This document shows, in pieces, positions 27,230 to 35,091 of a stretch of DNA of 64,000 nucleotides. The notes under the pieces are model-generated. The model saw only the letters and a list, made by a program, of their open reading frames with translations, searched no databases and was not told where the DNA came from. The stretch comes from Nocardioides mangrovi (GTDB lineage: Bacteria; Actinomycetota; Actinomycetes; Propionibacteriales; Nocardioidaceae). How positions within the stretch are numbered: position 1 is the first letter of the stretch; each line of letters starts with the position of its first letter. The position numbers and the translations under genes were made by a program. The stretch covers positions 124,001 through 188,000 of the forward strand of contig NZ_JAIQZJ010000004.1 in NCBI RefSeq assembly GCF_020073815.1, given 5' to 3'.

Positions 27230-27282
27230 TTTATGCCCGGCCTAGTCTGGTCGGGACAGCGCCCGAACAGGGAGGACGCCAC

Positions 27283-28470
27283 GTGGAGCACACAGGCCCG
27301 CTCGCCGGGCTCAAGGTCGTCGAGATCGGCAGCATCGGCCCGGGTCCGTTCTGCGCGATGCTGCTGGCCGACCTCGGCGCCGACGTGGTCCGGCTCGACC
27401 GCGCGAGCGGCGCGGCCCTGGTCGGTCCCAACGCCGACTTCCGCACCGAGGTCATGCACCGCGGCCGCCGGTCGGTCGCCGTCGACCTCAAGAACCCCCG
27501 CGGCCGCGAGGTCGTGCTCGAGCTGGTCCGGGACGCCGACGCCCTGCTCGAGGGCTTCCGCCCCGGCGTCACCGAGCGGTTGGGCGTCGGCCCGGAGGAC
27601 TGCTGGGCGGTGAACCCGCGGCTGGTCTACGGCCGGATGACCGGCTACGGCCAGGACGGCCCGATGGCGCAGGCGGTCGGCCACGACCTCAACTACGTCG
27701 CGCAGAGCGGCGTCCTCTCGATGATCGGCCGCGCCGGTCGGGCTCCGGTCCCGCCGTTGAGCCTGGTCGGTGACTTCGGTGGCGGCGGCCTGATCCTCGC
27801 GCTCGGCCTCCTGGCCGCCGTGATCGAGGCACGGGAGTCCGGCCGCGGGCAGGTCGTCGACGCGGCGATGACCGACGGTGCGGCGCTGCTCGGCGCGGCG
27901 TTCCACGGCTTCGTCAGCAACGGCACCTGGCACAGCGGCAACGCCGGTCGCGGCACCAACATCGTCGACAGCGGCGCCCCCTTCTACGACGCCTACGCCT
28001 GCTCGGACGGCGCCTACCTCGCCGTCGCGGCGATGGAGCCGCACTTCTACGCCGAGCTGCTCGAGGTCCTCGAGCTGGACCCCGCGACCCTGCCGCCCCA
28101 GCTCGACCAGTCGCAGTGGCCCGCGCTCAAGCAGACCATCGCCGACCGCGTCCGCACCCGGACCCGCGCGGACTGGGTGGCGCGCGCCGACGGTCGTGCG
28201 TGCGTCTCCGCGGTCCTCGACCCGGAGGAGGCCTGGGCCCACCCGCACAACGTCGCCCGGCAGACCTTCACCGAGCTCGCCGGCGTCACCCAGCCGACCC
28301 CCCAGCCGCGCTTCGGCCGCACCCCGGCCCGCATCGACGGGCCGCCCCCGGCCCCCGGTGAGCACACCCGGTCCGCGCTCGCCGACTGGGGCGTCGACCC
28401 CGACACGATCGCCGCCTGGGAGCAGGCCGGCGCCGTACGACAGGAATCCCTGCAGGAGGAGATGGCGTGA
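27283..28470 (+). CDS. Alpha-methylacyl-CoA racemase (CaiB/BaiF family)
   Basis: 395 aa class-III CoA-transferase fold. The racemase subgroup is marked by GHDLNYVAQSGVLS (His134) and LVGDFGGGGLILALG (Asp164), the His/Asp acid-base pair of mycobacterial Mcr and AMACR, and by QVVDAAMTDGAALLG. It interconverts (R)- and (S)-2-methylacyl-CoAs so that an S-specific ACAD can act. This implies methyl-branched substrates somewhere in the pathway. GTG 27283 follows ACAGGGAGG. The stop overlaps the next crotonase as GTGA. Confidence 0.88.
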   Translation: MEHTGPLAGLKVVEIGSIGPGPFCAMLLADLGADVVRLDRASGAALVGPNADFRTEVMHRGRRSVAVDLKNPRGREVVLELVRDADALLEGFRPGVTERLGVGPEDCWAVNPRLVYGRMTGYGQDGPMAQAVGHDLNYVAQSGVLSMIGRAGRAPVPPLSLVGDFGGGGLILALGLLAAVIEARESGRGQVVDAAMTDGAALLGAAFHGFVSNGTWHSGNAGRGTNIVDSGAPFYDAYACSDGAYLAVAAMEPHFYAELLEVLELDPATLPPQLDQSQWPALKQTIADRVRTRTRADWVARADGRACVSAVLDPEEAWAHPHNVARQTFTELAGVTQPTPQPRFGRTPARIDGPPPAPGEHTRSALADWGVDPDTIAAWEQAGAVRQESLQEEMA

Positions 28471-29273
28471 GAGCGCTCGACCGCACCTACGAGACGTTGC
28501 TGCTGGAGGAGGTGGAGCCCGGCATCGTCGTCGTCACGCTCAACCGGCCCACGCGCTACAACGCGATGACGAACACCATGTTCGACGAGCTGGAGCGGAT
28601 GGCGCTCGACCTCAACGACGAGGATGACTGCCGCGCGGTGGTGCTCACCGGTGCGGGCAAGGCGTTCTGCGCCGGCTACGACCTCGCCGACGCGGACCTG
28701 CTGGCCGACCTCGGCGCGATGGCGATGCTCGACCAGCAGGAGCGCGCCTGCCGCGCCCTGCTCGCGGTCCGCTCGATGCGGCACCCGGTCATCGCGGCGG
28801 TCAACGGCGCGGCCACCGGTGGCGGCCTCGCGCTCACCCTGGCCTGCGACATCCGGATCGCCGGACCCGAGGCGAAGTTCAACACCGCCTTCGTGAAGAT
28901 CGGGCTCTCCTCCGGCGACCTCGGCACCTCGTGGACCCTCAGCCGGCTGTGCGGCCCCGCCATCGCCAGCGAGCTCGGCTTCACCGGCCGGATGGTGCTC
29001 GCCGAGGAGGCCGCCGCGCTGCGCCTGGTCAACCGGGTCGCCGACGACTGCGTCGCGGCCGCCCTCGAGCTGGCCCGCGAGATCAGCTCCAACAGCCCCG
29101 GCGGCGTCCAGCTCTCGAAGCGCGCGCTCCAGGCCAACATGGAGGTCGGCTCCTTCGCCGCCGCCATCGAGCTCGAGAACAGGGGCCAGGCGCTGCTCAC
29201 CCGCGGCACCGACATGCCCGAAGCCCTCGCGGCCTTCAAGGAGAAGCGCCCGCCGATCTTCACCGGAGCGTGA
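28467..29273 (+). CDS. Crotonase-family protein lacking both hydratase glutamates
   Basis: 268 aa enoyl-CoA hydratase/isomerase fold, GTG start in a 4-nt overlap. The oxyanion-hole segments are intact (FCAGYDLAD, GAATGGGLA). Positions that carry the two catalytic Glu of hydratases are Ala122 and Val143. Asp151 in SSGDLGTSW aligns with the catalytic Asp of dienoyl-CoA isomerases. Isomerase or other chemistry is therefore likelier than hydration. It is a tandem paralogue of the next gene. Confidence 0.82.
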   Translation: MRALDRTYETLLLEEVEPGIVVVTLNRPTRYNAMTNTMFDELERMALDLNDEDDCRAVVLTGAGKAFCAGYDLADADLLADLGAMAMLDQQERACRALLAVRSMRHPVIAAVNGAATGGGLALTLACDIRIAGPEAKFNTAFVKIGLSSGDLGTSWTLSRLCGPAIASELGFTGRMVLAEEAAALRLVNRVADDCVAAALELAREISSNSPGGVQLSKRALQANMEVGSFAAAIELENRGQALLTRGTDMPEALAAFKEKRPPIFTGA

Positions 29274-30091
29274 GTCACGTGGACATCGACTTCCCCGAGC
29301 TGGAGACGCTCACGTTCGAGATCGCCGAGGAGGGCGTCGGCGTGCTGCGGATCAACCGCCCGGACCGGATGAACTCCCAGACGATCCGGATGTTCAGCGA
29401 GTACGGCGAGGCCGCGTTCGCGCTGCGCGACGCACCCCTGCGCTCGCTCGTCGTGACCGGCGCCGGCGACCGGGCCTTCTGCGCCGGCTTCGACCTCGAC
29501 GAGATCCACCAGATCACCGAGATGGGCGTGCGGGAGTTCCTCAAGTTCCAGGAGACCGCGACCGGCGGTATCCAGGCCATCCGGCACCTGCCCTTCCCGG
29601 TCATCGCCGCGATCCACGGCCCGGCCACCGGCGGCGGACTCGCGCTCGCGCTCGCCGCGGACATCCGCCTCTGCGACGAGAAGGCCAAGTTCTCCGCGGC
29701 CTTCGTCAAGGTCGGTCTCTCGGTCGGCGAGCTCGGCACCTCCTACCACCTGACCCGGCTGCTCGGCCCGGCCGTGGCCGCCGAGATCGGCTACACCGCC
29801 CGCATCGTGGGCGCGGAGGAGGCCGCCCGCATCGGCCTCGTCAACCGGATGGTGCCGGCCGACTCGCTGTGGGAGGAGACCCTCGCGATGGCGCGGCTGA
29901 TCGCCAGCAACAGCCCCAGCGGGGTGCGGATGTCCAAGCGCGCGATCCAGCGCAACCAGGAGATCACGTCGTACGCCGCGGCCCTGGAGCTGGAGAACCG
30001 CGGGCAGGCCCTGATGTCGCGCACGCGGGACATGCCGGAGGCGCTCGCGGCGTTCAAGGAGAAGCGCCCGCCCGTCTTCACGGGCGAGTGA
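29270..30091 (+). CDS. Crotonase-family protein, tandem paralogue
   Basis: 273 aa with the same architecture as the preceding gene and high visible similarity (SNSPxGVxxSKRA, ELENRGQALxxRxxDMPEALAAFKEKRPPxFTG). The hydratase glutamates are replaced by Ala125 and Val146; Glu154 stands where the neighbour has Asp151. The pair probably arose by duplication, then diverged at this acidic residue. GTG 29270 overlaps the previous stop; GTG 29279 is an alternative start. Confidence 0.82.
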   Translation: MSHVDIDFPELETLTFEIAEEGVGVLRINRPDRMNSQTIRMFSEYGEAAFALRDAPLRSLVVTGAGDRAFCAGFDLDEIHQITEMGVREFLKFQETATGGIQAIRHLPFPVIAAIHGPATGGGLALALAADIRLCDEKAKFSAAFVKVGLSVGELGTSYHLTRLLGPAVAAEIGYTARIVGAEEAARIGLVNRMVPADSLWEETLAMARLIASNSPSGVRMSKRAIQRNQEITSYAAALELENRGQALMSRTRDMPEALAAFKEKRPPVFTGE

Positions 30092-30100
30092 GCGGCGCCG

Positions 30101-31156
30101 ATGAGTGACTGGGACTGGTCCGAGGACGACCTCGGCCGGCTGGCCGCGTTCCTCGCCGACCGGGGGCTGACCTCGGGCGCCGTGAGCACGCGCCGGATCG
30201 GCGACGGGCACTCCAACCTCACCTACCTGGTGAGCGACGGAGCCGGCCGGAGCGTCGTCGTCCGCCGGCCGCCGCCCCCGCCGACGCCGCCGGGCGCCCA
30301 CGACATGCTCCGCGAGGCGCGTTGGATCGACGCCCTCGCCGGGACGTCGGTGCCGGTGGCGCCGCTGCTCGCCACGGCCGAGGCCGGCGAGGTGATCGAC
30401 GTGCACTTCTACGTCATGGGCTTCGCACGCGGACCGGTCGTCACGACACGGACCCCCACGCCGCTGGACACGCCCGGCGTACGCCGCGACCTCGGCCACG
30501 CGCTCGTGGACACCCTGGCCGACCTCCACGCCGTCGACTGGCGGGGCCGCGGCCTCGCCGACATGGGCCGGCCGGAGGGCTTCAACGAGCGGCACCTCCA
30601 CCGGATGGGCCGGCTGGTCGCGGACGGTGCGGGTGACCCGCCCGCCCACTTCGCCCCGATCGTGTCGTGGCTGTCCGCCCGGGTCCCCGCCGAGTCCGGG
30701 GCGGCGATCGTCCACAACGACTACCGCGTGGGCAACGTCGTCCTCTCGGAGTCCGCGCCGGGCACCATCGCCGCCGTGCTCGACTGGGAGCTGACCACGA
30801 TCGGCGACCCACTCTTCGACCTCGGCTACTTCCTCTCCTCGGTGCCCGAGCCGGACACGGCGATGACGCCGACCGAGGAGCTCGGCACAGCGATGCTCGA
30901 GCCCGGCTGGCCCACGCGCAAGGAGCTCGCCGACCGCTACGCCGAGCGCACGGGCGCCGACCTCGCGGACCTCACCTGGTACACCACGCTCGCGCTCTGG
31001 AAGCTCGCCGTGCTCTACGAGTACGGCCGGCGCCGCGCCGTCCGCGGCGTCGGCGACCCCTACTACGCAGACCAGGCGCTCGTGCAGTCCTTCCTGGACG
31101 CGGCGCACCACACCGCCGGGCTCGACCCGGCCCCTCGACCCTCGGAGCACCCGTGA
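30101..31156 (+). CDS. APH-like phosphotransferase (ACAD-associated kinase fold)
   Basis: 351 aa. Catalytic loop HNDYRVGN (about residue 206) and metal-binding Asp in VLDWELTTIGDP. This is the subtype that in animals is fused to an ACAD (ACAD10/11) and in bacteria lies in acyl-CoA operons. It follows the crotonase pair after 9 nt and overlaps the next gene as GTGA. A role in phosphorylating a hydroxyacyl-CoA is inferred. It is distinct from the kinase at 1073, which has HGDYRAAN. Confidence 0.83.
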   Translation: MSDWDWSEDDLGRLAAFLADRGLTSGAVSTRRIGDGHSNLTYLVSDGAGRSVVVRRPPPPPTPPGAHDMLREARWIDALAGTSVPVAPLLATAEAGEVIDVHFYVMGFARGPVVTTRTPTPLDTPGVRRDLGHALVDTLADLHAVDWRGRGLADMGRPEGFNERHLHRMGRLVADGAGDPPAHFAPIVSWLSARVPAESGAAIVHNDYRVGNVVLSESAPGTIAAVLDWELTTIGDPLFDLGYFLSSVPEPDTAMTPTEELGTAMLEPGWPTRKELADRYAERTGADLADLTWYTTLALWKLAVLYEYGRRRAVRGVGDPYYADQALVQSFLDAAHHTAGLDPAPRPSEHP

Positions 31157-32169
31157 CCCAGACCCGCCCGGAGTTCCACGACGCGATCGTCACCCCCGCC
31201 GACCTCGACGGGCTGCCGACCGGCTTCTTCGACCGCTTCGTCGTCAACCTGCACCCGACGTCCGGCACGGCGCCGTCGGTGCTCGTCGGCTGCGGACTGC
31301 ACCCCGTCCGTGGCACCGTCGACGGCTTCGCGGTGCTCGTGACGCCCACCGAGCAGCGCAACGCGCGCTTCTACACCGAGCTCGCCGCGACCGACTGGTC
31401 GTCCTGCGGCCCGCTCTCGTGGGAGGTCGTCGAGCCCAACCGCGAGTGGCGGCTCGCGCTCGGCGACAACCCGACCGGGATGACCTTCGACGTGACCTGG
31501 CGGGCTCGGGCGCCGTACTGGTGGGGGACCGTCGACGTCGACAACCCGTCGGGCGGCACGACCTCCTTCGACCACCTCTTCCAGTCCGGCCTGGTCTCCG
31601 GGACGCTGACCGTCGACGGCGACACGACCCCGGTCGACGGGTGGTACTCCCAGCGCGACCGCTCCCGCGGGCTGCGCACGATGGCCGGCGGCCAGGGGCT
31701 GCACATCTGGTACCAGGCGCAGTTCCCCGACCGCTCGATCGGCTTCCTGCTGGTCGAGCGGCGCGACGGCTCGCGGATCATGCTCGAGGGCGCCGTGATG
31801 CACACCGACGGCACGCTCGACGACATCGTCGACGTCCGGCACGCGCTGGTGCTCGACGACCTGGACCTGCGCGGCGGCACCGTCGAGGTGACCACGGCCT
31901 CGGGCGCCGTCTACCGCGTCGGGTGCGACGGCACGGCCGGTGGCGGCTTCATGGCCGGCGCCGGCTACGGCGGCCACCACGGCGAGGCGAAGGGCGTCGA
32001 CCACGTGGAGGGCGAGACCTGGGAGCTCGGCTCCGTCTCCCAGCGGACGCTGGACTCCTCGCTCACCGACCGGCTCGCGACCTTCGACTGGGACGGTACG
32101 GCGGGGTCGGGGATCTTCGAGCTCGCGCTGTCCCGCTCCTCGTCGTACTCGTACGTGTCGACGCTGTAG
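31153..32169 (+). CDS. Conserved hypothetical, beta-rich protein
   Basis: 338 aa with no family I can name confidently. It is rich in Trp, Gly and beta-prone segments (EWRLALGDNPTGMTFDVTW, YWWGTVDVDNPSGG, DGWYSQRDRSRGLR, HIWYQAQFPD), suggesting a two-domain lipocalin-like or hydroxyneurosporene-synthase-like barrel. There is no signal peptide. It is coupled to the kinase by a GTGA overlap, which implies a shared substrate, perhaps a hydrophobic acid or hydroxyacyl compound. Function unknown. Confidence 0.7.
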   Translation: MTQTRPEFHDAIVTPADLDGLPTGFFDRFVVNLHPTSGTAPSVLVGCGLHPVRGTVDGFAVLVTPTEQRNARFYTELAATDWSSCGPLSWEVVEPNREWRLALGDNPTGMTFDVTWRARAPYWWGTVDVDNPSGGTTSFDHLFQSGLVSGTLTVDGDTTPVDGWYSQRDRSRGLRTMAGGQGLHIWYQAQFPDRSIGFLLVERRDGSRIMLEGAVMHTDGTLDDIVDVRHALVLDDLDLRGGTVEVTTASGAVYRVGCDGTAGGGFMAGAGYGGHHGEAKGVDHVEGETWELGSVSQRTLDSSLTDRLATFDWDGTAGSGIFELALSRSSSYSYVSTL

Positions 32170-32188
32170 TCATCGCTAGCGTCCTTCC

Positions 32189-32935
32189 ATGGACCTCGGA
32201 CTCGCCGACGCGCCCGCACTCGTCACCGGAGGCAACCGGGGGATCGGCCTGGCCGTCGCCCATGCGCTTGCCCGGGAGGGTGCGCGGGTCGCGCTGCTCG
32301 GCCGCGACGCCGCCGCCCTGGCCGCCGCCGCGACGGCGGTCGGGCGGGGCACGCTGACGGTCACCGCCGACACCACCGACGACGCCGCCGTGCGGGCCGC
32401 CGTGGAGACCGTGGTCCAGGAGCTCGGCGGTCTCGACGTGGTCGTCAACGCCGCTGCGCCACGGGCGCAGCCGGGCCAGCCGACCGGCCTCGCAGGCCTG
32501 GACGATGCCGACCTGCTGCACCAGGTCGACACCAAGGCGCTCGGCTACGCGCGGGTCGTGCGCGCGGCCGCGCCGCACCTCGAGCGCGGCGGCGGGCGGG
32601 TGGTGAACATCAGCGGCATGAACGCGCGCTCCACCGGGTCGATCGCCGGGTCGGTGCGCAACATCGCCGTCGTCGCGATCACCAAGAACCTCGCCGACGA
32701 GCTCGGTCCCCGGGGCGTCACGGCCACCTGCGTGCACCCCGGGCTCACCGTCACCGAGCGGGTCGAGGGCGACCCGGCCTACCTGGAGCAGGCGAGCCGC
32801 AACGGCATCGGACGACCGGTCACCGCCGACGATGTCGCGGCGGTGGTCACCTTCCTGGCCTCGCCCCGCGGGGCCGTCGCCAACGGTGCGGTGATCACCG
32901 TCGACGGCGGCCGGCCGGGGCCGATCTGGACCTGA
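32189..32935 (+). CDS. SDR-fold protein with Tyr and Lys of the active site replaced
   Basis: 248 aa Rossmann-fold SDR: GGNRGIG (14-20), NISG near 140 and a normal C-terminus (NGAVITVDGG). Where classical SDRs have YxxxK this protein reads GSVRN, so Tyr becomes Gly154 and Lys becomes Asn158; NNAG is NAAA. It can bind NAD(P) but probably lacks normal SDR catalysis, or uses other residues. The start is ATG 32189, 19 nt after the preceding gene. See the similar losses at 48291 and 59381. Confidence 0.8.
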   Translation: MDLGLADAPALVTGGNRGIGLAVAHALAREGARVALLGRDAAALAAAATAVGRGTLTVTADTTDDAAVRAAVETVVQELGGLDVVVNAAAPRAQPGQPTGLAGLDDADLLHQVDTKALGYARVVRAAAPHLERGGGRVVNISGMNARSTGSIAGSVRNIAVVAITKNLADELGPRGVTATCVHPGLTVTERVEGDPAYLEQASRNGIGRPVTADDVAAVVTFLASPRGAVANGAVITVDGGRPGPIWT

Positions 32936-32977
32936 GCACCCCCGTGGCCCAGCAGATCGGGGTCCAGCAGTCCAGCT

Positions 32978-34111
32978 CTAGAAGATCGACTTCGCGATGA
33001 TCTCGCGCTGGATCTCGTTGGTGCCGCCGAAGATCGGCGGCGCCAGGGCGCGGCGCACCTGGAACTCCATGCCGTACTCGCGGGCGTAGCCCGCACCGCC
33101 CATCAGCTGCATGCCCTCGAGCGCCGCCTTGCGGGCCACCTCGGTCGCACGCATCTTGGCCATCGAGGACTCACGGGCGAGGCCGTCCTCGTGGCCCTCG
33201 TCGATCGCCTGGGCGACGTCGTACACGAAGGCGCGGGTGGTCTCGATGTCGGTGGCGAGGTCGGCGACGCGGTGCCGCAGCGCCTGGAAGTCCGAGATCG
33301 GCTGGCCGAAGGCGTCGCGCTGGCGCATGTAGGCGACGGCGTCCTCGAGCGCGCGGCGGGCGTTGCCGATGCTGAACGCGGCGATGATCATCCGTTCGAC
33401 CGAGAGCCCGCGCATCAGGTGCTTCCAGCCCTGGCCGGGCTCGCCGACGACGGCGGAGGCGGACACCCGGGCGCCGGTGAAGAAGACGTCGTTGCAGGTG
33501 CGCGCCTCCATGGTCCGCACCTCGCGCATCTCGATGCCCGGGGTGGCGCACGGGACCATGAGCAGGGTGAGCCCGGTGTGCTTGGGGCCCGAGGTGTCCT
33601 CACGGACCAGGGTGAGCATGTGCTCGGCGACGTGGGCCGCCGAGATCCAGGTCTTCTGGCCGTCGAGGACGTACTCGTCGCCGTCGCGCACCCCGCGGGT
33701 CCGGACGGCGCCGAGGTCCGAGCCGGTGCCCGGCTCGGACAGGGCGATCGCCTCGATCCGGCCGGCGGCCAGGTTGGAGACGATCGTCTTCTTCTGCTCC
33801 TCGGTGCCCCACTTGAGATAGGTCTGCGCGGCGGTCAGACCGGTGGAGTAGCCGAGCACGGGAGCCAGGCCGCGGTTGGTCTCCTCGAGGAAGACGCACT
33901 CGTCGACGAAGCCGGCGCCGCCCCCGCCGTACTCCGACGGGAGGGAGACGCCGAGCCACCCGAGCGCGGCCATCTTCTCGAGGATGACCGGGCTGTTGGC
34001 GATCGCCTCGTGGTCGGTCAGCTCCTCGAGGCCGGCGAAGCCGCCGACCTCGCGGGCGCAGAAGTCCTCGATGGCGGCCGCGAACTCGAGCCGCTCGGCG
34101 TCCAGGCGCAT
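32978..34111 (-). CDS. Acyl-CoA dehydrogenase
   Basis: 377 aa ACAD. EAIALSEPGTGSDLGAV is the substrate/FAD loop, and IFGGTNEIQREIIAKSIF ends the protein with Gly in the medium-chain Glu position. GLSVERMIIAA in helix G supplies the probable catalytic Glu (isovaleryl/long-chain type). It is translated 3 nt after the BadI-like gene on the minus strand, so it may create the ring double bond of the substrate that the BadI-like enzyme later opens. Confidence 0.9.
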   Translation of the reverse strand: MRLDAERLEFAAAIEDFCAREVGGFAGLEELTDHEAIANSPVILEKMAALGWLGVSLPSEYGGGGAGFVDECVFLEETNRGLAPVLGYSTGLTAAQTYLKWGTEEQKKTIVSNLAAGRIEAIALSEPGTGSDLGAVRTRGVRDGDEYVLDGQKTWISAAHVAEHMLTLVREDTSGPKHTGLTLLMVPCATPGIEMREVRTMEARTCNDVFFTGARVSASAVVGEPGQGWKHLMRGLSVERMIIAAFSIGNARRALEDAVAYMRQRDAFGQPISDFQALRHRVADLATDIETTRAFVYDVAQAIDEGHEDGLARESSMAKMRATEVARKAALEGMQLMGGAGYAREYGMEFQVRRALAPPIFGGTNEIQREIIAKSIF

Positions 34112-34114
34112 GCC

Positions 34115-34909
34115 TCAGTTCCCCCGGTACGCCGAGAAGTCGGGCTGGCGCTTCTCGTTGAAGGCGGTGATGCCCTCCTTGGACTCCTCGGTCTCGCCGA
34201 ACATCTTCAGCGTCGTGTAGGCCATGTTGCCGACGCTGATGAAGTGCTCGGTGTCGGTGTTGAAGGACTGCTTGAGCACCTTGAGCGCGGTGGGGGAGTA
34301 GGAGTTCATGGTCTTGGCCCACTCGCGCACCTCGTCCTTGAGCGAGGCGGCCGGGACGACCTTGTTGACCAGGCCCCAGTCCAGCGCCTCCTCGGCGGTG
34401 AGCCGGCGCAGCATGAACCAGATCTCGCGGGCGCGCTTCTCGCCGACGACGCGGGCGAGGTAGCCGGAGCCGAGGCCGGCGTCGAAGGAGCCGACGCGCG
34501 GGCCGTTCTGGCCGAAGGTCGCGGTGTCGGCCGCGATGGTGAGGTCGGCGAGCACGTGGAGCACGTGGCCGCCGCCGATCGCGATGCCGTTGACGGCGGC
34601 GATGACGGGCTTGGGCACGTCGCGGATCACGCGGTGCAGGGACTCGACCTCGAAGAGGCCGCTGACCGACGGGCCGTAGTCCCCGGTCTCCATCCGCTGC
34701 TTCTGGTCACCGCCCGAGCAGAACGCCTTGTCGCCGGCGCCGGTCAGGCAGATGGTGCCGACCTCGTCGCTGGCCCAGGCCCGCTTGAAGCTCAGCACGA
34801 GCTCGTCGACGGTGCGGGCGCGGAAGGCGTTGTAGCGCTCGGGCCGGTTGATGGTGATCCAGGCGAGACCGTCCTCGACCTCGTACGTCACGTCCGTGAA
34901 GTCGTCCAT
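34115..34909 (-). CDS. BadI-like 2-ketocyclohexanecarboxyl-CoA hydrolase (crotonase)
   Basis: 264 aa crotonase. [62 protein letters not shown] (GSFD 140-143) and EKRAREIWFMLRRLTAEEA match what I recall of BadI of R. palustris better than MenB. BadI adds water and opens a 2-ketocycloalkane-1-carboxyl-CoA ring to give a dicarboxylic acyl-CoA such as pimeloyl-CoA. ATG 34909 has GAGGA upstream. Upstream lie a FadR-like operator and a TetR-type palindrome. The MenB-like paralogue is at 19952. Confidence 0.75.
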   Translation of the reverse strand: MDDFTDVTYEVEDGLAWITINRPERYNAFRARTVDELVLSFKRAWASDEVGTICLTGAGDKAFCSGGDQKQRMETGDYGPSVSGLFEVESLHRVIRDVPKPVIAAVNGIAIGGGHVLHVLADLTIAADTATFGQNGPRVGSFDAGLGSGYLARVVGEKRAREIWFMLRRLTAEEALDWGLVNKVVPAASLKDEVREWAKTMNSYSPTALKVLKQSFNTDTEHFISVGNMAYTTLKMFGETEESKEGITAFNEKRQPDFSAYRGN

Positions 34910-34950
34910 TGCGATCCTCGGTGTCCTCTCTCCTCGGGCCCTGCCCGCTT

Positions 34951-34961
34951 TGGCCTGACCA
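34951..34961. promoter_or_regulatory. FadR-type operator, site G (TGGCCTGACCA)
   Basis: One mismatch to TGGTCNGACCA, 42 nt before the BadI-like ATG and 20 nt from the TetR-type palindrome at 34982. The same pairing of motifs as at 5.6 kb. Confidence 0.55.
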
Positions 34962-34981
34962 TTGCCGACTGTAGGTCGGCG

Positions 34982-34995
34982 GAACGATCGTTCAC
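34982..34995. promoter_or_regulatory. Putative TetR operator (GAACGATCGTTCAC)
   Basis: Perfect 12-nt palindrome GAACGATCGTTC (34982-34993). Read on the minus strand it gives GTGAACGATCGTT, identical over 13 nt to the site beside the TetR gene at 5602-5614. It lies in the 182-nt divergent region between the BadI-like gene and the ligase at 35092. Confidence 0.6.
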
Positions 34996-35091
34996 AAGTG
35001 CCCTGCGGTGTTCCGACTGGTGGTGTCGACATCCACATCGGGCCCGGCGGTCGCGGTGGTCCGCTCCGGGCCGCCCGACGATGCTCGACGG

